This document shows positions 29,878-38,799 of a DNA stretch of 64,000 nt, one piece after another. The position numbers and the translations under genes are program-made. Position 1 is the stretch's first letter, and every line of letters starts with the position of its first letter. Where the stretch lies: the NCBI RefSeq assembly GCF_039673065.1, contig NZ_JBDJKW010000008.1, positions 1 to 64,000 of the forward strand. The letters are read 5' to 3'. Below the pieces are notes generated by a model, which searched no databases, was not told where the DNA came from, and saw only the letters and a program-made list of their open reading frames with translations. The DNA comes from Allobosea sp039673065. Its GTDB lineage: Bacteria; Pseudomonadota; Alphaproteobacteria; Rhizobiales; Beijerinckiaceae.

Positions 29878-31184
29878 GCGGCGCGGACGCGGTTGCGGCC
29901 TTCGTTCTTGGCGGCGTAGAGCGCCCGGTCGGCAGCGACCAGCGCCTGGTCGAGGCTGTCCTGCGGGCCGATGCCGGCGACACCGATCGAGATGGTCAGC
30001 GTCGCCTCCTGCTCGCCGAGCGGCAGGGTCTCGTGCGAGACGTCGAGGCGGATATGGTCGCTGAGCCGCATCGCGGCGCGCATGTCGAGCCCCGGGAACA
30101 GGATCGCGAACTCCTCGCCGCCGATGCGGGCGAGCAGATGGCCGCGCCCGTCGATCGAGCGGGCGAGGCAGCGCGCCACGCAGGCCAGCGCCTTGTCGCC
30201 GCCGTCATGGCCGTGGCTGTCGTTCAGCCGCTTGAAGTCGTCGATGTCGAGCAGCGCGACGGCGCTGGCCAGCCCTTGGCGGCGGGCGCTCTCGATCAGC
30301 GGCGTCGCCTGCGCGAAGAAGTGGCGGCGGTTGAACAGGCCGGTGAGCGCGTCGCGCGAGGCGAGGTTGTGCAGCTGCTCGAGCTGCGCCAGCGTCTCGG
30401 CATTGCTGGCGATGCGGCACTGCAGCTCTTCCGGCACGAAGGGCATGAAGATGAAGTCGTTGGCGCCCGCCTTGAGGAAGCCGACCGAGACCATGCGGTC
30501 GTTCGACGACGAGACGCCGATGATGCGCAGCCGGTCGGCGCCGAAGCGCCGGCGGATATGCCGGGTCAGCGTATAGCCGTCCATGTCCGGCATGTTGAAG
30601 TCGCTGACCACGAGGCGGATGTCGGGGTGGCTCTCGAGCAGGCGCAGCGCCTCGGCTCCCGAGGCGGCCTCGGTCACCGCATATTGCTGGATCTTGAGCA
30701 TGCGGGTCAGGAGGCGGCGCGTGCTCAGCGTGTCGTCGACGACGAGGATGCGGACCTGCCGGTTCGACAGGGCGCGCTTGATCGCGGTGACCAGCGTCTC
30801 CAGCGCGAACTCGCTGTCCTTCGGCACATAGTCGATCACGTCGCGCTGCATGATGCGGTTGCGCGTGGCGATGTCGAAGCTGCCGGTGTGGACGATGGTC
30901 GGGATGCCGCGCTGCACGGTGAAGTCGATCGCCTCGCCGGACGGTGCGTCCGGCAGGTTGAGGTCGACCACGGCGAGCGTATAGGCGGCGCGGTTCTCGG
31001 TGACGGCGGCGTGCAGCTCGTTGAGCGAGCGGCAGGTCACCAGCGGCAGGCCGATCTCGGCCTCGAGCCGGCGGCACAGCGCCAGCGAATAGGTCTTGGA
31101 ATCCTCGACGACGAGCAGCTTCAGGGCCTGCCCTTCAGGCGGCAGAGAGCTGCGGTCGGCAGTGAAGGAAGCCGTCGAACTCAT
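29874..31184 (-). CDS. Two-receiver response regulator diguanylate cyclase (PleD-like)
   Basis: A 436-residue protein with two receiver domains followed by GGDEF. Receiver 1 (about 22-145) has the phosphoacceptor region AVVDLNLPD; receiver 2 (about 147-270) has LVVDDTLSTRR and VSDFNMPDMDGY. The cyclase signature is GGEEF in LLARIGGEEFAILFP. The four residues at the usual inhibitory-site position are GRGH instead of RxxD, so product inhibition through that site is not expected. The start at 31184 follows a GGGA-like Shine-Dalgarno. There is no adjacent histidine kinase. Its stop overlaps that of the LysR gene tail to tail. Confidence 0.93.
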   Translation of the reverse strand: MSSTASFTADRSSLPPEGQALKLLVVEDSKTYSLALCRRLEAEIGLPLVTCRSLNELHAAVTENRAAYTLAVVDLNLPDAPSGEAIDFTVQRGIPTIVHTGSFDIATRNRIMQRDVIDYVPKDSEFALETLVTAIKRALSNRQVRILVVDDTLSTRRLLTRMLKIQQYAVTEAASGAEALRLLESHPDIRLVVSDFNMPDMDGYTLTRHIRRRFGADRLRIIGVSSSNDRMVSVGFLKAGANDFIFMPFVPEELQCRIASNAETLAQLEQLHNLASRDALTGLFNRRHFFAQATPLIESARRQGLASAVALLDIDDFKRLNDSHGHDGGDKALACVARCLARSIDGRGHLLARIGGEEFAILFPGLDMRAAMRLSDHIRLDVSHETLPLGEQEATLTISIGVAGIGPQDSLDQALVAADRALYAAKNEGRNRVRAA

Positions 31185-31331
31185 GTCGTCCCTGACCGTA
31201 ACCGCGCCGCCTGATGAGGTCTCGCGCTCGCGCCGTCGACGGGAAAGGAGGACGCCCACGGCAGCCTCGACCATCCTGCCGTTCCGTTAATTTCCTCTTA
31301 GTCATGTCGGCTGCCGCGGGCGGCGCGGCGG

Positions 31332-33074
31332 CTAGATCCGCCAGGGCAGGACCGGGCCTGGCAGGCGCCGGCCGAGCGCGTCGAGCCCCAGCATCACGAC
31401 GAGGATCACCGCCGAGGCGCTGACCGCGACGGCCGCCGCCTCGCCGGCGAGCCCGGCCTCCTTGAGGCTGAACAGCACGACGCCGAGCGTCTCTGTGCCC
31501 GAGGACCAGAGCAGCGCCGAGACCGTCAACTCGTTGAAGGCGATCAGGAAGACCATCAGCGCGCTCACTGCCGCCGCCGGCGCCAGCACGGGCGCGACGA
31601 TGAAGCGCAGCATCTGCCAGGTGGTGACGCCGTCGAGCCGCGCCGCCTCCTCGTGATGCGCCTCGATCTGGGCCATCGCCGCCAGCGGGGCCTTCAGCGC
31701 CAGCGGCAGGAAGCGCGCCATATAGGCGAAGAGGATGATGAAGGGCGTGGCGTAGATGCTGACGCCGAGCAGCGGCAGCGGCTTCAGGAAGAGCAGAATG
31801 CAGGCGATGGCGAGCACCACGCCGGGCAGCGCGTAGGGCAGCTCGATCGCCACCTCGACGACGCGGCGGAAGCGGCCCATGCGCCGCTCCAGCCCATAGG
31901 CGAAGGCGATCGAGAGCAGCGAGAGCAGCAGCGCGGCCGCGCCGGCGAAGAGGAAGGAGTTGCGGAAGGCGCGCATCGTCACGTCCTGCCGCAGCAGCAC
32001 CTCGGCGAACTTGTCGACGGTCAGGCTCTGCCAGGAGAGCGGCACGCCGAGCGCCGGCGTCAGAGCCTCGCCGATCAGCGCCAGGAAGGGCAGGCCGAGC
32101 TTGAGCGCCAGCAGCAGCCAGAGCCCGGCGGCGACCGCGGTGCCGGCGCGGCCGAGCCGCCAGAAGGGTTCGAGCGGGCGCTCGATCTCGACCCGGCCGC
32201 GATGGCGGCTGGCCATGAGCAGCCCGGCCAGGATGCCGGCGCCGGCGACGAGCCCGACCAGGATCGAGAGCGCGGCGGCGTCCGGCAGGCCGGCGGGGCC
32301 GAAGCTCGAGAGCCGGCGATAGATCAGCGTCGGCAGGGTCAGATAGTTCACCGGCAGGCCGAGCAGGGCCGGGATGCCGAAATTGCCGATGCCGGCGACG
32401 AAGGCGAGCAGGCCGGCCGCGACGATCTGCGGCCGCAGCACCGGCAGCAGCACGCGCAGGGTGATCGTCGCGGGGCCGGCGCCTTCCATCTGGGCGGCCT
32501 CGACCAGCGAATGCGGCACGGCGCGCAGGCCGCTCCACAGGGTGATCGCCACCAGCGGCGCGTGGTGCAGCGCCATCACCAGGATGATGCCGCCGCGCCC
32601 GAGCAGCGGGTTGGGCGTGCCCGGCGCCGCGGCGAGGCCGAGCGCCGAGAGCACCGGGGAAGTCGGCGAGAACAGGCTGAGGAAGGCCAGCGCCGCCACC
32701 TGCGGCGCGATCATCATCGAGAAGACCAGGCCGAAGGCGAGCGGCCGGCGGCCGCGCACGTCGGTGACGGCGAGCAGCAGCGCCGCTGTGGTACCGATCA
32801 GCAGCGCGCCGAGCGTCGAGCCCGCCGCCGTCTCTAGGCTGTGCAGCGTCGCGGTGACCGCGGCGCGGCTCGCCATCTCGGTGAAGGCCGCCTCGGGGGC
32901 GAAGACGCCGCCGGGCGCCGCCGCCGCCAGGACCAGGCGCAGGAAGGGCAGGGCGCCGGTCAGCGCCGCGATCAGCACGAGCACGAGCGGCAGGCCCAGC
33001 CCGGGCGGCAGGCTGAGCCCGGGCAAGGCGAGACTGGGCAGGCGGGCCGGCGCCGTCTGGGGCAGGAGCGTCAT
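31332..33074 (-). CDS. ABC importer permease with two fused transmembrane modules (iron/2-aminoethylphosphonate type)
   Basis: A 580-residue inner-membrane protein with two FbpB-like permease halves, each carrying an EAA loop: SLVEAAQMEGAGPATITLRV in the first, and EEAARLDGVTTWQMLRFIVA in the second. About twelve membrane helices are expected. Such double permeases serve ferric iron, thiamine or phosphonate importers. It is paired with the upstream binding protein. No ATPase gene lies next to it. The ATG at 33074 is preferred; a GTG at 33110 overlaps the stop of the binding-protein gene and would add twelve mostly basic residues, and remains possible. Confidence 0.88.
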   Translation of the reverse strand: MTLLPQTAPARLPSLALPGLSLPPGLGLPLVLVLIAALTGALPFLRLVLAAAAPGGVFAPEAAFTEMASRAAVTATLHSLETAAGSTLGALLIGTTAALLLAVTDVRGRRPLAFGLVFSMMIAPQVAALAFLSLFSPTSPVLSALGLAAAPGTPNPLLGRGGIILVMALHHAPLVAITLWSGLRAVPHSLVEAAQMEGAGPATITLRVLLPVLRPQIVAAGLLAFVAGIGNFGIPALLGLPVNYLTLPTLIYRRLSSFGPAGLPDAAALSILVGLVAGAGILAGLLMASRHRGRVEIERPLEPFWRLGRAGTAVAAGLWLLLALKLGLPFLALIGEALTPALGVPLSWQSLTVDKFAEVLLRQDVTMRAFRNSFLFAGAAALLLSLLSIAFAYGLERRMGRFRRVVEVAIELPYALPGVVLAIACILLFLKPLPLLGVSIYATPFIILFAYMARFLPLALKAPLAAMAQIEAHHEEAARLDGVTTWQMLRFIVAPVLAPAAAVSALMVFLIAFNELTVSALLWSSGTETLGVVLFSLKEAGLAGEAAAVAVSASAVILVVMLGLDALGRRLPGPVLPWRI

Positions 33075-33106
33075 GGCGCGATGTCCTCGGCGGCGGCCCG
33101 GCCGGA

Positions 33107-34102
33107 TCACTCGAAGATCGCGCTGAAGCGCTTGCGCGCCGCCTGTTCGCCGGCCAGCGCCCTGGCGGGATCGAAGGGCATCAGCTTGATCGCGGCGCGG
33201 GCGGGATAGCCGGCCGGCAGCGCCACCTCCGGATGGGCGGCGACATAGCCCTGCTTGAGCGCGAGCTCCTGGCCCTGGCGCGAGATCAGGAAGTCGACGA
33301 AGGCCTTGGCCGCCTCGGGATTGCTCGTGGTCTTGAGGATCGCGACCGGCTCGCTCACCGCCGAGACGCCCTCGCTCGGGAAGACGAATTCCAGCGGCGC
33401 GCCCTTGGCCTTCTCGCGGATCGCCATGAAGTCGACGATCATGCCGTAGAGCTTCTCGCCGGTGGCGACCTGGCGCAGCACGTCGCCATTGCCGCCGGCG
33501 GCGAGCGCGCCGTTGCCCTGCAGCTCCTCGTAATAGCCCCAGCCCTTCGCCAGCGAGCCGGTGAGGGTGATGGCGTGGATCAGCGCGGCGCCCGAGGTCA
33601 GCGGGCTCGGCATGGCGACGAGGTTCTTCGCCTCAGGCCGGGCGAGGTCGAGCCAGCTCTGCGGCTTCAGCGCGGCCTTGGTGTTGTAGACGATGCCGGT
33701 GGTGATCAGCTTGGTGGCGAACCAGGCCTTCTGCGGATCGTGGATGCCGGCCGGATAGGCCGCGACATCGGCCTTGTCGTGGGCGAGCAGCCGGCCTTCC
33801 GCCTTCAGCCCCTCCATGGTCACCGAGTCGGCGATCAGCAGCACGTCGGCGCGCGGCACGCCGGCCTCGAACTCGGCCCGCAGCTTGGCCATGATCCGCG
33901 GCGTGCCGTCGCGCACGAAGGAGACCTCGACTTTGGGATAGCTTGCCTTGAAGGCGTCGATGGTCTGCTGGGCGTCGGTGTTGGGCTGGCTGGTGTAGAG
34001 CACGAGCTTGCCCTCGACGGCCCCGGCGGCCGAGAGGGCGCCCAGCGACAGGCCGATCGCCAGGGCGATGGTGGTGAGCGCGGAAGAGACGAACGGCCGC
34101 AT
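33107..34102 (-). CDS. Periplasmic binding protein of an iron/phosphonate-type ABC importer
   Basis: A 331-residue exported binding protein. The signal peptide covers about residues 1-28 (SSALTTIALAIGLSLGALSA). The mature part begins VEGKLVLYTSQPNTDAQQTI, a start typical of ferric-iron and 2-aminoethylphosphonate binding proteins of the FbpA-like class. The substrate is not fixed by sequence: the iron-coordinating Tyr pair of FbpA is not obvious, so a phosphonate or other anion is possible. Its stop overlaps an alternative GTG start of the permease, indicating co-transcription. It faces the sugar importer across a 316-base region. Confidence 0.85.
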   Translation of the reverse strand: MRPFVSSALTTIALAIGLSLGALSAAGAVEGKLVLYTSQPNTDAQQTIDAFKASYPKVEVSFVRDGTPRIMAKLRAEFEAGVPRADVLLIADSVTMEGLKAEGRLLAHDKADVAAYPAGIHDPQKAWFATKLITTGIVYNTKAALKPQSWLDLARPEAKNLVAMPSPLTSGAALIHAITLTGSLAKGWGYYEELQGNGALAAGGNGDVLRQVATGEKLYGMIVDFMAIREKAKGAPLEFVFPSEGVSAVSEPVAILKTTSNPEAAKAFVDFLISRQGQELALKQGYVAAHPEVALPAGYPARAAIKLMPFDPARALAGEQAARKRFSAIFE

Positions 34103-34418
34103 GTCTGGACTCCGATGGTGCGGAAATCGGCGGAAACCCCGCCCCGGAGAGGGCGGCCCGCCGCTGTCGTGCGTCGCGGTAACGGCACGGTGTGACAGAC
34201 CCGTGACGACGCGTCCACAGCGCGCATCGTCGCCACGGTGGTGTCGCCCGCGCAACGGCGAGCGCACGCAGGGCGCCGATCGGCTGCCGCGAGGGCAGGT
34301 TGGAGAGGGTCTGAAATTCCGCGGGACGGAGGCTTGTGCGCGTCCGGGCTTATCGACTAGGGTTCGCGCAAGCCGGCATCCAAGATCGAATCTAAACGTT
34401 TTAAGTGGGAGGATAGCA
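34103..34418. other. Divergent promoter region between two ABC importer operons
   Basis: A 316-base region with no gene. The right end is less GC-rich and contains the palindrome AAACGTTT just before the sugar-importer start, with GGGAGG (34408-34413) as the Shine-Dalgarno. No confident -35/-10 pair could be assigned, and nothing resembling a riboswitch was seen for the iron/phosphonate-type operon. Confidence 0.4.
34394..34401. promoter_or_regulatory. AAACGTTT palindrome, candidate LacI-family operator
   Basis: A perfect 8-base palindrome with a CG centre, 17 bases upstream of the start of the sugar-binding protein. LacI-type regulators of sugar importers often bind palindromes with this core. 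No lacI-type gene is in the window, so this is tentative. Confidence 0.3.
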
Positions 34419-35801
34419 ATGAAATCCGTACGTTCTTTCGTTACTGGGGCCGCGCTTGCCGCGATCGCCGCCGGCTGGTCCGGCGCGGCGTTTTCGCAGG
34501 AGACGGTGACCGCCTGGTTCACCAAGGGCTTCTACAAGGGCGAGGACGACGCGCTGCTCGCCGTGGTCGACCGTTTCCAGAAGGCGACCGGCGTCAAGGT
34601 CGAGCTCTCGCTCTACGCCACCGAGGATTGCGTCACCAAATCGGTCGGCGCCGTGCAGGCCGGCACGCCGCCTGACGTCGGCTTCTGCACGACCTATGAC
34701 TTCCGCACCACCGGCCAGTGGGCCTTCGAGGGCAAGCTCGAGGACGTCACCGACGTGATCGAGCCGATGAAGGCCGAGTTCCAGCCGCAGGCGCTGGCCA
34801 CCACCTTCCTGATGAACGGCAAGACCGGCAAGAAGGCCTATTACGCCTTCCCGGTCGAGCAGCAGATGATGCACATCACCTACTGGAAGGACATGCTCGA
34901 GGAGGCCGGCTTCAAGGAGTCCGACATCCCGACGACCTGGGCCGGCTACTGGGACTTCTGGTGCGACAAGGTGCAGGGCTCCCTGCGCAAGAAGGGCAAG
35001 CGCATCTACGGCGTCGGCCATCCGATGGGCGTCGCCGCCTCCGACACCTTCTACTCGTTCCTGACCTTCGCCAACGCGCACAACGCCAAGGTGGTCGACG
35101 AGACCGGCAAGATCGTGCTCGACGAGCCGGCCAACAAGGCGGCGATGATCGCGGCCGTGAAGGACTACGCCAACATCTCGCAGCGCGGCTGCACGCCGCC
35201 CTCCTCGGTGAACTGGCTGGATCCCGACAACAACGTCGCCTTCCACAACCGCACCACCGTCGCCACGCACAACGCCACGATCTCGATCGCCGGCAAGCAC
35301 ATGGACGACATGAACAATCCTGCGCTGACGCAGGAGCAGCGCGACGCGGCGAAGAAGAACTACTACGACAACATCCGCACCGCCGAGTTCCCGAAGAAGC
35401 CCGACGGCAGCCCGATGACCAACCTGGCCGCGGTCAAGACCGCGGTGGTCTTCGCCGACGCCAAGAACAAGAAGCGCGGCAAGGAGTTCATGGCCTTCCT
35501 CATGAAGGACGAGAACCTGCGTCCGTTCGTCGAGGGCTCGGCCGGCCGCTGGGTGTCGACCACGCTGAAGGGCATCGAGGCGCCGTTCTGGTCGGATGGC
35601 AAGGATCCGCACCGCGCCGTCGTCTACAAGCAGTACAAGGACGGCACCGTGCCGTTCCAGTTCGTCTACAACTACAAGTTCACGGCGGTGAACGCCGAGA
35701 ACGTCTGGGCCAAGGCGATCAACCGCGTGCTGGTCGACAAGGTGTCGCCGGAGCAGGCGGTCGACGAGATGATCGCCCGCATCAAGCAGATCGCGGGCTG
35801 A
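34419..35801 (+). CDS. Sugar-type ABC importer, periplasmic binding protein
   Basis: A 460-residue family 1 extracellular solute-binding protein. The signal peptide is residues 1-26 (MKSVRSFVTGAALAAIAAGW, cleavage after AFS). The mature protein starts QETVTAWFTKGFYKGEDDAL and includes DVGFCTTYDF and AYYAFPVEQQMMHITYWKDM, the hinge and ligand-cleft regions of sugar-binding proteins. GGAGG lies six bases before the ATG. The sugar cannot be named. A strong hairpin separates it from the first permease gene, which would allow much higher expression of the binding protein, a common arrangement. Confidence 0.9.
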   Translation: MKSVRSFVTGAALAAIAAGWSGAAFSQETVTAWFTKGFYKGEDDALLAVVDRFQKATGVKVELSLYATEDCVTKSVGAVQAGTPPDVGFCTTYDFRTTGQWAFEGKLEDVTDVIEPMKAEFQPQALATTFLMNGKTGKKAYYAFPVEQQMMHITYWKDMLEEAGFKESDIPTTWAGYWDFWCDKVQGSLRKKGKRIYGVGHPMGVAASDTFYSFLTFANAHNAKVVDETGKIVLDEPANKAAMIAAVKDYANISQRGCTPPSSVNWLDPDNNVAFHNRTTVATHNATISIAGKHMDDMNNPALTQEQRDAAKKNYYDNIRTAEFPKKPDGSPMTNLAAVKTAVVFADAKNKKRGKEFMAFLMKDENLRPFVEGSAGRWVSTTLKGIEAPFWSDGKDPHRAVVYKQYKDGTVPFQFVYNYKFTAVNAENVWAKAINRVLVDKVSPEQAVDEMIARIKQIAG

Positions 35802-35830
35802 TCCCGGGCGCGATCCCGACGTAAACGAGA

Positions 35831-35859
35831 CGGCACCCCGCGCCTGGCGCGGGGTGCCG
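35831..35859 (+). terminator. Strong intercistronic hairpin after the binding-protein gene
   Basis: A 12-bp GC-rich stem (35831-35842 with 35848-35859) and a five-base loop, followed by ATTTGATT. It sits 30 bases after the binding-protein stop and about 97 bases before the first permease. Likely a partial terminator or a 3' stabiliser that raises binding-protein levels over the permeases. Confidence 0.7.
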
Positions 35860-35955
35860 ATTTGATTGGTGCTCGGCGTGCCGTGAGGACAGGGGCGCCG
35901 GATTGGGCCGGCCGGTGGTGCAGGAGCCGCCGGCTTCCGCGAGGGAGACAAGAAG

Positions 35956-36846
35956 ATGGCTGCCACAACGATGGCGACGCCGGCAGGCCACGCCGGCAGT
36001 TCGAGCGCGGCGGGACAGGCCCGGGACAGAGCGTTCTGGGGCGTGATGATGCTCGCACCCTACGTGCTCGTCTTCGCGGTGATGGTGGTCTACCCGGTGG
36101 CCTACGGTCTCTGGCTCGGGCTGAACTGGGAGTCCTACAAGGCGCTCTTCGCCGATCCCGTCTTCGTCCGCACCCTGGTCAACACGGTCATCTTCCTCTT
36201 CGTCGCGGTGAACCTGAAGTTCTTGCTGGCGCTGTGGCTCTCCGGCTTCTTCGTCGCCCAGCGCGCCTGGGTGCGGATCGTGCTGGTTCTGTTCATCCTG
36301 CCCTGGGCGGTGCCGTCCATCCCGACGATCCTGTCCTTCCGGGTGATGCTCAACCCCGAGAACGGCATGATCAACCAGCAGCTGTTCCACTGGTTCGGCA
36401 TCGTCGAGGGGCCGGGCTGGCTGACCAATCCGACGCTCGCCTTCGCCAGCTCGATCTTCGTGCACATCTGGAAGTCGCTGCCGTTCTGGACGCTGATCCT
36501 GGTCACGGGGCGCCTCGCCATCGCGCAGGACCTCTACGAGGCCGCCAGCGTCGACGGCGCCAACAAGTGGCAGCAGTTCCGCTTCATCACCTGGCCCTCG
36601 CTGGCGACGCTCTACGTCACCTCGACCCTGCTCTCGATGATCTGGACGCTCGGCGACTTCAACAGCGTCTACCTGCTCAACAGCGGCGGTCCGGGCGACC
36701 TCAACCACGTGCTCGCCACGCTGGGCATCCGCTATATGCGTAACAACAACCTCGATCTCGGCATCGCCTCCATCATCGTGGCCATGCCGCTGATCCTGCC
36801 CATGGTCTGGTTCATGGTGAAGCGTCTGTCGAAGGGAGCCGAGTGA
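35956..36846 (+). CDS. Sugar-type ABC importer permease 1 (MalF-like)
   Basis: A 296-residue inner-membrane permease with six membrane helices, the first at about residues 30-52 (GVMMLAPYVLVFAVMVVYPV). The EAA loop contacting the ATPase reads YEAASVDGANKWQQFRFITW. The sequence LSMIWTLGDFNSVYLLNSGG near the end of helix five is typical of MalF/UgpA-like permeases. It overlaps the second permease at TGATG, so the two are translationally coupled. Confidence 0.93.
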   Translation: MAATTMATPAGHAGSSSAAGQARDRAFWGVMMLAPYVLVFAVMVVYPVAYGLWLGLNWESYKALFADPVFVRTLVNTVIFLFVAVNLKFLLALWLSGFFVAQRAWVRIVLVLFILPWAVPSIPTILSFRVMLNPENGMINQQLFHWFGIVEGPGWLTNPTLAFASSIFVHIWKSLPFWTLILVTGRLAIAQDLYEAASVDGANKWQQFRFITWPSLATLYVTSTLLSMIWTLGDFNSVYLLNSGGPGDLNHVLATLGIRYMRNNNLDLGIASIIVAMPLILPMVWFMVKRLSKGAE

Positions 36847-37682
36847 TGCGTAGGGTCCTCGACGAAGCCAAGCTCATCCTGGTCGCCATCCCGGTCCTGA
36901 TCTGGACCCTGCTGCCGATCTACCATCTCTTCGTGCTGTCGATCTCGACGCAGGAATCGATGCTGGCCGGCAAGCTCTGGCCGGACGAGCCGACGCTGCA
37001 GAACTTCCAGATCGTCTTCAAGCAGCAGCACTACTACCTGACGCATTTCTGGCTGCAGCTGTTCAACAGCTTCCTGGTGGCGATCACCACCGGCATGCTG
37101 ACGCTGTTCATCGCGACCTGCGCCGCCTTCGCCATCTCGCGGCTGAAGGCGCCGGGCGGCCGCCACATCATGAACTTCGCGCTCGCGACCTACCTGATCC
37201 CGGCCGCCTTCCTCGCCATCCCGATGTACAAGGCGATGGGCATCTTCGGGCTGCTCAACACCCGCACCGCGCTGATCCTGGCGATGGTCGCGCTGGCCTC
37301 GCCCTATGCGATCTGGGTGCTGAAGCAGGCCTCCGACAAGCTCCCCAAGGAGCTCGACGAGGCGGCGATCATGGACGGCGCCAGCGCGTTGCAGCTGTTC
37401 CGGCTGGTCTACCTGCCGCTGATGAAGCCCTCGATGGTGGTGATCGGCATCTACGCGCTGCTGCTGGCCTGGAACGAGTATCTCTACGCCTTCCTGCTGC
37501 TCTCCAGCGAGCAGGCGGTGCCTCTGGCGGTCGGCCTCGGCCTGTTCCTCTCCGCCGACGACGCGCCGTGGAACCTGCTGATGACGGCCGGCCTGATCTA
37601 CGCCATCCCGCCGGCGGTGATCTATTACGGCTTCCGCAACAACATGGTCTCCGGACTGACCTCGGGCGCGGTCAAGAGCTGA
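36846..37682 (+). CDS. Sugar-type ABC importer permease 2 (MalG-like)
   Basis: A 278-residue MalG/UgpE-type permease with six membrane helices. The EAA loop reads KELDEAAIMDGASALQLFRL, and AWNEYLYAFLLLSS is the usual late-helix signature. The ATG at 36846 overlaps the previous TGA (TGATG) and has GGAG seven bases upstream; a GTG three bases earlier is possible. A strong terminator follows, and no ATPase gene is found in the operon, so the transporter must borrow one encoded elsewhere. Confidence 0.93.
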   Translation: MRRVLDEAKLILVAIPVLIWTLLPIYHLFVLSISTQESMLAGKLWPDEPTLQNFQIVFKQQHYYLTHFWLQLFNSFLVAITTGMLTLFIATCAAFAISRLKAPGGRHIMNFALATYLIPAAFLAIPMYKAMGIFGLLNTRTALILAMVALASPYAIWVLKQASDKLPKELDEAAIMDGASALQLFRLVYLPLMKPSMVVIGIYALLLAWNEYLYAFLLLSSEQAVPLAVGLGLFLSADDAPWNLLMTAGLIYAIPPAVIYYGFRNNMVSGLTSGAVKS

Positions 37683-37701
37683 CCGCCCGGCCGGGTTGCA
37701 G

Positions 37702-37731
37702 CGGCCCCGCATCCGCCCGGATGCGGGGCCG
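37702..37731 (+). terminator. Terminator after the sugar-importer operon
   Basis: A perfect 13-bp stem (37702-37714 with 37719-37731) and the loop GCCC, followed by the T-rich TTCTGCTTTC. It lies 20 bases after the second permease stop and ends the importer transcript before the transaldolase gene. Confidence 0.8.
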
Positions 37732-37819
37732 TTCTGCTTTCGGGCCCCTCGCCAAGCTGTGGCCGCACCGGCATGGTAGGGCCGCTACCACGACACATGC
37801 AGATTCCCACGCAGACCCC

Positions 37820-38785
37820 ATGGATGAGATGATGACCGCCTCCAAGCTCGAGCAGCTGCGCGCCATGACCACCGTCGTCGCCGACACCGGCGACATCGAG
37901 GCCGTGCGCCGCCTCAAGCCCGTCGACTGCACCACCAATCCGACCCTGCTGCTCAAGGCGGTCGAGACCCCTGCCTATGCCGGCCTCGTCGACGAGGCGA
38001 TCGCCTGGGGCGCGAAGCAGGGCGGCTCCGGCGCGGTCGAGGCGGTCTGCGACCGGCTCGCGGTGACCTTCGGCACCGAGCTGACCAAGATCGTCCCCGG
38101 CCGGGTTTCGACCGAGGTCGACGCCGACCTCTCCTTCGATACTGAGGCGACCATCGCCAAGGCGCGCGCGCTGGTCGCCGCCTATGCCGAGCGCGGCGTC
38201 GGCCGCGAGCGCATCCTGATCAAGATCGCCTCGACCTGGGAGGGCATCCAGGCGGCGCGCGTGCTGCAGGCGGAAGGCATCGACTGCAATCTGACGCTGC
38301 TGTTCTCGCTGCCGCAGGCGGTGGCCTGCGCCGATGCGAGGGCCTTCCTGATCTCGCCCTTCGTCGGCCGCATCCTCGACTGGTACGTCAAGGCCGGCGG
38401 CGGCCCCTACACCGCCGAGACCGATCCGGGCGTCGTCTCGGTCCGCGCGATCTACGCCTATTACAAGGCCTATGGCATCGACACGGTGGTGATGGGCGCC
38501 TCCTTCCGCAACACCGGCGAGATCGAGGCGCTGGCCGGCTGCGACCGCCTGACCATCGGGCCGGGCCTGCTCGACGAGCTGGCGGCTGCGACCGGCGATC
38601 TGCCGCGCAAGCTCTCGCCCGAGAAGCCCGGCGAGGCGCCGGCCAAGCTCTCGCTCGACGAGAAGGCCTTCCGCTTCGCCATGAACGAGGATGCCATGGC
38701 GACCGAGAAGCTCGCCGAGGGCATCCGCGGCTTCGTCAAGGACCTGCGCGGCCTGCGCAAGCTGGTCGCGGCCCGGCTCGGCTGA
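37820..38785 (+). CDS. tal: Transaldolase (TalB-type)
   Basis: A 321-residue pentose phosphate enzyme moving dihydroxyacetone units from sedoheptulose 7-phosphate to glyceraldehyde 3-phosphate. The N-terminal TTVVADTGDIEAV, the DCTTNPTLLL loop and ILIKIASTWEGI with the Schiff-base Lys match TalB. Start choice is uncertain: ATG at 37820 gives MDEMMTASKLEQ, whereas ATG at 37832 gives MTASKLEQ and exactly the 317 residues of E. coli TalB; neither has a strong Shine-Dalgarno. It follows the sugar-importer terminator and has its own transcription unit with the downstream reductase gene 14 bases later. Confidence 0.94.
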   Translation: MDEMMTASKLEQLRAMTTVVADTGDIEAVRRLKPVDCTTNPTLLLKAVETPAYAGLVDEAIAWGAKQGGSGAVEAVCDRLAVTFGTELTKIVPGRVSTEVDADLSFDTEATIAKARALVAAYAERGVGRERILIKIASTWEGIQAARVLQAEGIDCNLTLLFSLPQAVACADARAFLISPFVGRILDWYVKAGGGPYTAETDPGVVSVRAIYAYYKAYGIDTVVMGASFRNTGEIEALAGCDRLTIGPGLLDELAAATGDLPRKLSPEKPGEAPAKLSLDEKAFRFAMNEDAMATEKLAEGIRGFVKDLRGLRKLVAARLG

Positions 38786-38799
38786 GGGCGGGCGCGACC

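Noticed and set aside
33075..33110. GTG start of the fused permease overlapping the binding-protein stop
   Set aside because: It would add twelve mainly basic residues before the first helix and has no better Shine-Dalgarno; kept as an alternative only.
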